Origin: JBMNOI01 sp050942995
GTDB lineage: Bacteria; Chloroflexota; Anaerolineae; UBA1429
Direction: 5' to 3'
NCBI GenBank assembly: GCA_050942995.1
Contig: JBMNOI010000044.1
Span: 1-27,941 of the forward strand
Length of the DNA: 27,941 bases
Each line of letters begins with the position of its first letter. Position 1 is the stretch's first letter. The notes under the pieces were generated by a model. The model was not told the DNA's origin. It did no database searches and saw only the letters and a program-made list of their open reading frames with translations. Position numbers and translations under genes: made by a program. This document shows positions 21,919 through 27,941 of this stretch, piece by piece.

Positions 21919-21969
21919 GGGCTGTCCTCAGGCGCCCCGATTGCCGGGGAGGTCATTCGAGGACAGCCC
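21919..21969 (+). terminator. Nested hairpin after the Ig-like gene
   Basis: An 11-bp perfect outer stem (GGGCTGTCCTC with GAGGACAGCCC) encloses a smaller CCCCG/CGGGG hairpin. It lies 44 bases past the stop and before pth. No T-run follows, so read-through into pth is possible. Confidence 0.6.
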
Positions 21970-22052
21970 CCTGATTGGTTTGTATTGTGTCGTTCATCAA
22001 AAGGCTAACACGTCGTTCACTCACTCACCCCTCGACGCCTGCCACCCCTTCT

Positions 22053-22661
22053 ATGGCGCCAGAGGGGCCTCCGTCATTCCTCGTTGTCGGACTGGGTAAT
22101 CCGGGCCGACGCTATGAGAGAAACCGACACAACATCGGCTTCCAGTGCGTCGATCATCTGGCGCGACAGTATGGCATCGAGTGGCGCCGCTCCCGATTCA
22201 ACGCCCAGATCGCCGATCTACATATCGGCGCGCATCGCGTTCTGCTGGTCAAACCGCTCACCTTTATGAATTCCAGCGGAGAGGCGGTCGCCGCCGTCAG
22301 CCACTGGTACAAGATCCCGCCGGAGCGTATCCTCGTTATCTATGACGACCTGGATCTGCCCCTGGCGCGCATCCGCCTGCGCCCAGGCGGGTCGAGCGGC
22401 GGCCATAACGGCATCGCGTCGATCATCGAAAGGCTCGGCTCTGCCGGCTTTGCCCGGCTGCGCATCGGCATCGGCCGCCCCGTCCATGGCGATCCCACCG
22501 ACTATGTGCTCAATGACTTTGATCGAGACCAGGAACCGCTCATCCACGCGGTCTATGACGTCATTGACGAGATCGTGCGTTGCGTTCTGGACAAGGGTAT
22601 TCGTGAGGCGATGAACAGCTATAACGGCCGCGACATTGTGCGCACTGCTGACACGAGCTAA
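22053..22661 (+). CDS. pth: Peptidyl-tRNA hydrolase
   Basis: This 202-aa cytoplasmic enzyme releases peptides from dropped-off peptidyl-tRNA. Catalytic and binding residues match the Pth family: GLGNPG with Asn16, RHNIGF with the catalytic His26, FMNSSG with Asn73, YDDLDLP with Asp98/Asp99, and GGSSGGHNG with Asn119. The length is close to the usual 185-200 aa. The start is uncertain: ATG 22053 is conservative but poorly preceded, while in-frame GTG 21987 would add 22 residues that do not resemble the family. mfd follows on the same strand 75 bases later, an order also common in Firmicutes. Confidence 0.95.
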   Translation: MAPEGPPSFLVVGLGNPGRRYERNRHNIGFQCVDHLARQYGIEWRRSRFNAQIADLHIGAHRVLLVKPLTFMNSSGEAVAAVSHWYKIPPERILVIYDDLDLPLARIRLRPGGSSGGHNGIASIIERLGSAGFARLRIGIGRPVHGDPTDYVLNDFDRDQEPLIHAVYDVIDEIVRCVLDKGIREAMNSYNGRDIVRTADTS

Positions 22662-22736
22662 CCATATTCGCGTCGCCCGATCCCCGCACGATGGCGATCT
22701 ATCTGTCGGATCGCGTTCTACAAAGAAGGCATACCC

Positions 22737-25700
22737 GTGAAACTCGAAGGTCTGTTATCCCTCATCCGAAACGATGCCCGCTTTCGTCAGTTCATAGAGA
22801 GCGCCCGCGCGCTGACCGGCGCCCCCCATGATGACGAGCGGTTCCCCGCGTTGTCGCTGGATCTCCTGGAGGCAGCGAGACCCTTTGTGGTGGCCGCCCT
22901 GCAGCGCGATTGGCCCGGACCGGTGGTTCTCGTCTCCGGACGGCCGGAACAGGCCCGTCATCTGGCCGATCAGGTGCGCATCTGGTCGGGCGAGGCCGAC
23001 CGGGTACTCTATTTCCACGCACCCGACACCGTATTCTACGATCGCACTCCGTGGGACCGCGAGACCACTCAGGCGCGGGTGAACGTGCTCTCTTCCCTTC
23101 TGGCGGTGCAAAATGGTGAGGACGATGAGCAACCGGGGCGTGGGCTGGTGGTTACGGCGTCTATCTGGGCGCTGATGACCCGCAGCGTCTCGCCCATGGC
23201 CTTTCGCCGTGCCACACGCACCCTGCGTGTGGGCGATGTGATTCCCTTTTATCGCTTTCTGGAGCATTGCGTCCGCGCCGGTTACGAGCCGGTGGCGGTG
23301 GTCGAAGAACCGGGCACCTTTTCTCACCGTGGCAGCATCGTCGATATCTTTCCGCCCAACCGTGAAGAGCCGCTGCGCATCGACTTTTTCGGCGACGAGA
23401 TCGACTCGATCCGCGCCTTTAATCCGGCCACACAGCGCTCGCAGGATACCCTGCAAGAGGTCGCCCTGCCCCCGGCCGGCGAGGCGTTGCCCGAATGGGG
23501 CAAGGCCGCGGCGTCGGCCTTGCAGGGCATCGACCTGAGCCATTGCAACAGCACCACCCGTCAGCACATGGGCGAAGAGATCGAAAAACTCATCGCCGGT
23601 AACTATTTCACCGGCATCGAGTTCTACCTGCCCTATCTCTACCCGAGGCCCTCTACCCTCCTGGACTTTATGCCCGAGAACACCCTGCTGCTGGTGGACG
23701 ATCTGGTCACCCTCGAGACGGCCGCGATCGGTCTGGAGAATCAGGCCACCGGGTTGCGCGCCGAGATGATCGAGGACGGGCACCTGCCGGCCAATTATGC
23801 CGTCCCCTATCTCACATGGGATGAGATCAAAGAGCGGCTGGCGGCCGATCATGCGATAAACATGGGGTATGGCGCGGACGAGTCGCCGGCGCTGTTCCGC
23901 GATATGTTCATGGCCGCTCCTCATTACGGCGGACAGATGCGCGACGCCCTGTCCGATATCGCCGAGTTGCGCCACACCGGTGAGCGGGTGGTGCTCGTCA
24001 GCCGACAGGCCGAACGCCTGGCCGACCTGCTGCGTGAGCAAAACGTCTACAGCATGCCCGTCGAAGATCTGCTCGAACCGCCCAATCCGAGCAGCATCAC
24101 CCTGGTGGACGGTATCCTGGCCGAGGGCTGGGTCTATATCCCCGGGCATCTGGTGATGCTTACCGATGCCGAGGTATTTGGCTGGACGCGCATGCGACGG
24201 CGTCGGCCGACGCGCCCGCGCCGTACGGCCCCCGAGACCTTTTTCGCCGACCTCCAGGATGGCGACTATGTAGTGCACGTCGAGTATGGCATCGGCCGAT
24301 ACCACGGTATGGTGCGCAAAGCCATCGGCAACCTGGAACGCGAATATCTGGAGATCGAATACGCCTCGGGCGACCGGCTCTTTGTGCCCATCCATCAGGC
24401 CGATCGCGTCAGCCGCTACCTGGGCGCCGACGAACGCGAGCCCTATATGCACCGCCTGGGCAGCAGCGAATGGGCGACGGTGCGGAGCCGTGCCGAGCGC
24501 GCCGTGCGCGATATCGCCGCCGAGCTGCTGGAGCTGTACGCTGCCCGTGAGGTGGCCCCGGGACATGCCTTTGCGCCCGATAACGAGTGGCAACACGAGA
24601 TGGAGCAATCCTTCCCGTATGAAGAGACAGCCGACCAGCTCCGGGCGCTCGATGAGGTCAAATCCGATATGGAGCGCCCCAAGCCCATGGACCGCCTTAT
24701 CTGTGGCGATGTGGGCTATGGCAAGACCGAGGTGGCCCTGCGCGCCGCGTTCAAGGCCGTGATGGACGGCAAACAGGTGGCCGTCCTGGTGCCCACCACT
24801 GTGCTGGCGCAGCAACATTTTCACACCTTCAGGCGGCGGCTGCGCGCCTTTCCCGTCACCATCGAGATGCTGTCTCGCTTCCGTTCGCCCCAGGAGCAAG
24901 AGATGGTGCTGGAGGATCTGGCCGCCGGCCGGGTAGACATCATCGTCGGCACCCATCGCCTGCTGTCCAAAGATGTCACCTTCAAAGACCTGGGCATGCT
25001 CATCATCGACGAGGAACAGCGTTTTGGCGTGAGCCACAAGGAGCATTTCAAGGCGCTGCGCCGCGAGATAGACGTGTTGACCCTCACCGCCACCCCCATC
25101 CCGCGCACCCTCTATATGGCGCTGAGTAGCATCCGCGACATGAGCATCATCGATACGCCGCCGGAGGATCGCCTGGCGGTGCGCACCTTTGTGACAGAGT
25201 ACGATGAGGCCACGCTGCGCAAGGCCATCCTGCGCGAGCTGGATCGTGGCGGGCAGATCTACTTTGTCCACAATCGGGTGCAGGATATCGAGCAGGTCGC
25301 GATCGAGCTGCACCGCATCGTCCCGGAGGCCAGCCTCGTCATCGGCCACGGCCAGATACCGGAGGATCAGCTCGCGCAGGTCATGCTGGGCTTTGCCCAG
25401 GGTGAGTACGATATTCTGCTTTGTACCACCATCATCGAGAGCGGCCTGGATATCCCCAACGTCAACACCATCATCATCGATAACGCCAACACCTTTGGTC
25501 TGGCGCAGCTATATCAGCTTCGCGGCCGGGTAGGCCGGGGGGTGAACCGGGCCTATGCCTATCTGCTGTACAAGCCGCCCCTCACCGATATCGCCCGACA
25601 GCGCCTGCAGGCCATTCAGGAAGCCTCAGAGCTGGGCGCCGGATTCCGCGTGGCCATGCGAGACATGGAGATTCGCGGCGCCGGCGAGATCCTCGGCGCC

Positions 25701-26303
25701 GAACAACACGGCCATATCGCCGCAGTCGGCTTTGACCTGTATACCCGCCTGCTGCAACAGGCGGTCGATGAGCTGCGCGAGGAGAGCGGTGAACCCATCG
25801 AGGCCATCCGGCGGGCGCAGCATGCCACCGCCGCCGCCTCTGTCGCCGCTCTGGGCTATGGCCCCAGCATTGATCTGCCCGTATCGGCCTATCTGCCCGA
25901 AGAGTTTATCTCCGATGGGCCTCTGCGGCTGCGACTCTACCGCCGCCTGGCGCGGATCGAATCGATCAACGAGATTGACGACGTAGAACAAGAGATGCGC
26001 GATCGGTTTGGCGATCTCACCGAGCCGGCGAGTGGGCTGCTCTACCTGCTGAGGGTGCGGGTACTGGCGTCCGAGGCCGGTGTGCTGGCGATCAAAGGGG
26101 ACGGCCAGCAGATCGCCCTGGCGCTGCCGCTGCCCCTCACGGCCGACGCCGTCGGGGAGATTGCGGCGCGACATCCGGCCGCCCGAGCACGGGGCACTCG
26201 TGTCTGGCTACCCCTGCAACAAGACTGGCAGATTGCCCTGCAAGAAGTGCTGGGCACCCTGGCCGAGCTAAACCCCGTCGGCGCCGGCGTTCCCGCCGGG
26301 TGA
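22737..26303 (+). CDS. mfd: Transcription-repair coupling factor
   Basis: This 1188-aa protein displaces stalled RNA polymerase at DNA lesions and recruits UvrA. An N-terminal UvrB-homology module (about 1-350) is followed by the RNA-polymerase-interacting CarD-like domain near residue 506 (LQDGDYVVHVEYGIGRYHG). The RecG-like translocase has Walker A GDVGYGKTE (657-665) and DEEQ (758-761), then ATPIPRTLYMALSSIRDMS and the helicase C-half with QLRGRVGR. The C-terminal TRCF domain (about 1010-1150) closes it. The length is normal. GTG 22737 is chosen because AGAAGG lies seven bases upstream. A very strong terminator ends the transcript. Confidence 0.97.
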   Translation: MKLEGLLSLIRNDARFRQFIESARALTGAPHDDERFPALSLDLLEAARPFVVAALQRDWPGPVVLVSGRPEQARHLADQVRIWSGEADRVLYFHAPDTVFYDRTPWDRETTQARVNVLSSLLAVQNGEDDEQPGRGLVVTASIWALMTRSVSPMAFRRATRTLRVGDVIPFYRFLEHCVRAGYEPVAVVEEPGTFSHRGSIVDIFPPNREEPLRIDFFGDEIDSIRAFNPATQRSQDTLQEVALPPAGEALPEWGKAAASALQGIDLSHCNSTTRQHMGEEIEKLIAGNYFTGIEFYLPYLYPRPSTLLDFMPENTLLLVDDLVTLETAAIGLENQATGLRAEMIEDGHLPANYAVPYLTWDEIKERLAADHAINMGYGADESPALFRDMFMAAPHYGGQMRDALSDIAELRHTGERVVLVSRQAERLADLLREQNVYSMPVEDLLEPPNPSSITLVDGILAEGWVYIPGHLVMLTDAEVFGWTRMRRRRPTRPRRTAPETFFADLQDGDYVVHVEYGIGRYHGMVRKAIGNLEREYLEIEYASGDRLFVPIHQADRVSRYLGADEREPYMHRLGSSEWATVRSRAERAVRDIAAELLELYAAREVAPGHAFAPDNEWQHEMEQSFPYEETADQLRALDEVKSDMERPKPMDRLICGDVGYGKTEVALRAAFKAVMDGKQVAVLVPTTVLAQQHFHTFRRRLRAFPVTIEMLSRFRSPQEQEMVLEDLAAGRVDIIVGTHRLLSKDVTFKDLGMLIIDEEQRFGVSHKEHFKALRREIDVLTLTATPIPRTLYMALSSIRDMSIIDTPPEDRLAVRTFVTEYDEATLRKAILRELDRGGQIYFVHNRVQDIEQVAIELHRIVPEASLVIGHGQIPEDQLAQVMLGFAQGEYDILLCTTIIESGLDIPNVNTIIIDNANTFGLAQLYQLRGRVGRGVNRAYAYLLYKPPLTDIARQRLQAIQEASELGAGFRVAMRDMEIRGAGEILGAEQHGHIAAVGFDLYTRLLQQAVDELREESGEPIEAIRRAQHATAAASVAALGYGPSIDLPVSAYLPEEFISDGPLRLRLYRRLARIESINEIDDVEQEMRDRFGDLTEPASGLLYLLRVRVLASEAGVLAIKGDGQQIALALPLPLTADAVGEIAARHPAARARGTRVWLPLQQDWQIALQEVLGTLAELNPVGAGVPAG

Positions 26304-26345
26304 AAAAACGCCCCCGTGGAGGCTGTCTCCACGGGGGCGTTTTTT
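26303..26345. terminator. Strong bidirectional intrinsic terminator
   Basis: A perfect 13-bp GC-rich stem (26308-26320 with 26328-26340) with a seven-base loop is flanked by A6 on one side and T6 on the other. It serves mfd and the convergent membrane-protein gene. It begins at the last base of the mfd stop codon. Confidence 0.95.
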
Positions 26346-26405
26346 ATTTATTCGACACGAACAGCCCGGCGATTCTTCCGACCACCTTTCCGATCACTCT
26401 TCCGA

Positions 26406-26963
26406 TCACTCTTCGGGCCACTCGTCCCGGGTGCCGGCCGCCCGCGCCTGCAAGCCGCGCATGAGGATGAACACGCCGATGAGGATGAGGGCCGCCGGTC
26501 CCAACAGGCGGATCAGGCCGCCAAAGGCCGAGGCAAAGATGACAAAGAACACCAGGCCGATGCCGCTGACGATGCCGGCCGCCACCAGCAGCCCCTGCTC
26601 GCGCTTGCCCAGCCCGTAAATCGCCAGCAACCCCAGCCCCACCGACATGGGGATGAACGCCCACATGTACGACCAGCTTCTCCAATCGCCGGTGACGTTC
26701 TGATAGAGCAGAATCAGGCCGACGGTAAGGATGATGGTGCCCGGCACCGCCAGCCCCGATAGATTCTCCCGCTGACCCCACCAGATCAGGATGGGCAGCC
26801 AGAAAGCCAGCCCCACGAACAGAATGATGAACGGCCAGGCCTGCGCCCACCCAAAACGCAGCCCCAGTGGCGCCAGCAACGAGCCGGCCGCCTCGATGAA
26901 CAGGAAGAATAGCCCCAACAGCAGTAGCAGAATGCCGACGTACAGTGCCCCTCGATCTCTCAT
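26406..26963 (-). CDS. Polytopic membrane protein, function unknown
   Basis: This 185-aa protein begins MRDRGALYVGILLLLLGLFF and has about five or six membrane helices separated by short loops, e.g. AWPFIILFVGLAFWLPILIW, LAVPGTIILTVGLILLYQNV and LGPAALILIGVFILMRGL. The layout resembles the small LiaF-like or DUF5668-type membrane proteins common in Gram-positives and Chloroflexota, but I cannot name the family. The start at 26963 follows GGAG nine bases upstream; an in-frame ATG farther up lacks a site. It is monocistronic and convergent with mfd. The tail is acidic (TRDEWPEE). Confidence 0.8.
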   Translation of the reverse strand: MRDRGALYVGILLLLLGLFFLFIEAAGSLLAPLGLRFGWAQAWPFIILFVGLAFWLPILIWWGQRENLSGLAVPGTIILTVGLILLYQNVTGDWRSWSYMWAFIPMSVGLGLLAIYGLGKREQGLLVAAGIVSGIGLVFFVIFASAFGGLIRLLGPAALILIGVFILMRGLQARAAGTRDEWPEE

Positions 26964-27104
26964 GATCATCCACTCCATATCGTGTGGTTCGCGCCTTAAA
27001 TTGTATCTACCCTGTATACGCAACAGCCCGCCCAGAGTCGCGTTTCTGCCCCTGTTTTCGCGTAAAGAGACGGGTTCTTTATGCGCGTATGCCGGCTCCC
27101 CGGC

Positions 27105-27158
27105 AACCCTTCCGAAGGTCTCTTTGCGATTTGCATTCGCCCCCTTCGGAAAAGGGTT
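27105..27158. repeat. Imperfect long hairpin sharing a core with 17658-17672
   Basis: AACCCTTCCGAAGG (27105-27118) pairs with CCTTCGG-AA-AAGGGTT (27143-27158, two-base bulge) around a 24-base loop. It lies between divergent genes, so it is not a simple terminator. Its left arm and following bases carry the 15-base core found inverted at 17658-17672. Confidence 0.6.
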
Positions 27159-27248
27159 GTTCTGTGACTTGCCACCACGGCCTTAATGGAACCGAGACAC
27201 ATGCGCCGTCGTCTATATGATGAATTCGCACACTGAGGAGGACATTCT

Positions 27249-27665
27249 GTGAGACAACAAATCATGAGACTGACCCTGATCGCTCTGGTCGCCCTGCTGG
27301 CGACGGGCTGTGCGGCCGTCGGATCGCCCGCATCGCCATCCTATCCGGATCCCCAGGAGAGCGCCGTCATGCGCGGCAATATCTCAGAGATCGTCCCCGC
27401 CGAAGGAGACGGACCGAGCCTGGGCTCTATCCGCGTCGAGGGGGAAAAGATCGAGGATAACCCGTTCCCCGTGGCAATTGTCTATGTCAATGATGGCACC
27501 CGTATCGTCCGGGATGAGGACGGAGAACAGGTCGAGGTGCCCTTTGCCGATCTGGCCTTTGGACAGACGGTCAGCGTGACCTTTTCCGGTCCCGTGCGCG
27601 AGTCGTATCCGGTGCAGATCGACGCCGACGAGATCGTCATCCTGGCCGATCATCCGGGAAACTAA
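27249..27665 (+). CDS. Lipoprotein with DUF3221/YobA-like domain
   Basis: This 138-aa lipoprotein has a signal ending in LLATGC with Cys21. The mature part (about residues 40-133) forms a small beta-domain: NISEIVPAEGDG, VAIVYVNDGTRIVRD, then LAFGQTVSVTFSGPVRESYP and a final strand ADEIVILAD. This pattern, with G-Q-x-V and SYP near the end, matches DUF3221 (YobA-like) proteins, an OB-like fold of unknown role. GTG 27249 is set by GAGGAGG seven bases upstream. It stands alone and is followed by a perfect inverted repeat. Confidence 0.82.
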   Translation: MRQQIMRLTLIALVALLATGCAAVGSPASPSYPDPQESAVMRGNISEIVPAEGDGPSLGSIRVEGEKIEDNPFPVAIVYVNDGTRIVRDEDGEQVEVPFADLAFGQTVSVTFSGPVRESYPVQIDADEIVILADHPGN

Positions 27666-27670
27666 TGCGG

Positions 27671-27716
27671 TTAACCCACATTATCCCACATAAATATGTG
27701 GGATAATGTGGGTTAA
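27671..27716 (+). repeat. Perfect 22-bp inverted repeat with two-base centre
   Basis: The 22-base arms (27671-27692 and 27695-27716) are exact reverse complements with only AA between them. The sequence is AT-rich compared with its surroundings, and each arm contains a near-repeat of CCCACAT. It begins five bases after the lipoprotein stop. It may serve as a terminator, but there is no T-run, and the symmetry also suits a protein-binding site or a mobile palindrome. Confidence 0.85.
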
Positions 27717-27900
27717 TACGTAATACCCTCATTCACTTTTCCCGCCCGAACATGGCCGCCCCCATGCACATCTGGACGCAACCTCGGGCGATCTCAACCG
27801 GAAGGCGTCGAGAGAACGATTCTATGCATTCCCCTGCGACAGGCCGAACTGACAAAACGTGTTGCTACCGCCTTTTTTTCTATTTTCACCCTGCTCTGCT

Positions 27901-27929
27901 TTTTGCCTGCCTGCCATAAATGGTATACT
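27901..27929 (+). promoter_or_regulatory. Outward extended -10 promoter at the right edge
   Basis: TGG-TATACT (27921-27929) with a possible weak -35 at 27901-27906 reads out of the window. The stretch 27720-27900 shows nothing else convincing. Confidence 0.55.
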
Positions 27930-27941
27930 ATAGGATGATAC

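Noticed and set aside
22755..25349. Long minus-strand open frame opposite mfd
   Set aside because: It is the mirror of Mfd codons, with low-complexity His/Gly/Gln composition and no start signal.
26388..26423. Three tandem copies of a 12-base unit (TTCCGATCACTC)
   Set aside because: They are too few and too short for a CRISPR or regulatory array; they overlap a gene end and the third copy is degenerate.
26344..26973. Overlapping minus-strand frame beside the membrane-protein gene, ending in repeated RVIG units
   Set aside because: The frame at 26406-26963 has clean membrane helices and a Shine-Dalgarno. This one is out of frame, and its repeat simply translates a 12-base tandem repeat (26388-26423).
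27671..27716. Insertion-sequence end
   Set aside because: There is no transposase gene and no target-site duplication around the repeat.

Overview
The window is GC-rich, with short intergenic gaps and strong Shine-Dalgarno sites (GGAGG type), and it reads as ordinary bacterial chromosome. Several traits point to Chloroflexota, probably Anaerolineae or a relative. These are a T-box leader on valS, a pth-mfd pair, secreted proteins with Thr/Pro-rich linkers, a GPH-family transporter, a GH4 enzyme with a CHEV motif, a glycyl radical enzyme (anaerobic chemistry) and recurring extended -10 promoters (TGG-TATACT). The assignment is inference from gene content. No rRNA, tRNA, insertion sequence, phage gene cluster or CRISPR array was seen.

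Layout. 1-2900 (minus): a DMT-type permease cut by the window edge and broken by a frameshift in a C9 run, then two tandem paralogous alpha/beta hydrolases. The upstream hydrolase is in frame with a MarR-type repressor. A clean promoter and a perfect operator-like palindrome sit in front of the MarR start. 2981-5164 (minus): a GH4 enzyme with the CHEV motif (predicted alpha-galacturonidase), a small membrane protein and a YtxH-type protein. 5257-8487 (minus): valS under a complete T-box riboswitch with a readable GUC specifier. 8524-11973 (minus): a glycyl radical enzyme with an unusual active-site Cys context, and its activase, separated by a 12-bp hairpin. 12005-12615 (minus): a BP74-like lipoprotein. 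12687-14927 (plus): a three-gene envelope/stress-type operon (amphipathic-helix protein, holin-superfamily III protein, DUF3618 protein). 15043-16746 (minus): ilvD of the Fe-S-labile clade.

16995-17565 (plus): a dual-specificity-phosphatase-like protein that has lost both the catalytic Arg and the general-acid Asp. 17693-21071 (minus): a probable operon of a GNAT-like protein, a GPH sugar:cation symporter and inorganic pyrophosphatase. 21114-26345 (plus): a secreted membrane-anchored Ig-like protein, then pth and mfd, closed by a strong bidirectional terminator. 26406-26963 (minus): a polytopic membrane protein. 27249-27665 (plus): a DUF3221-like lipoprotein followed by a perfect 22-bp inverted repeat. 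A new promoter points out of the right edge.

The most distinctive items are the MarR-hydrolase read-through with its palindromic operator, the glycyl radical enzyme with a GCNW active-site motif, the pseudophosphatase and the three-gene envelope operon. None alone proves a new system. The MarR/hydrolase and glycyl-radical loci are the best candidates for undescribed chemistry.
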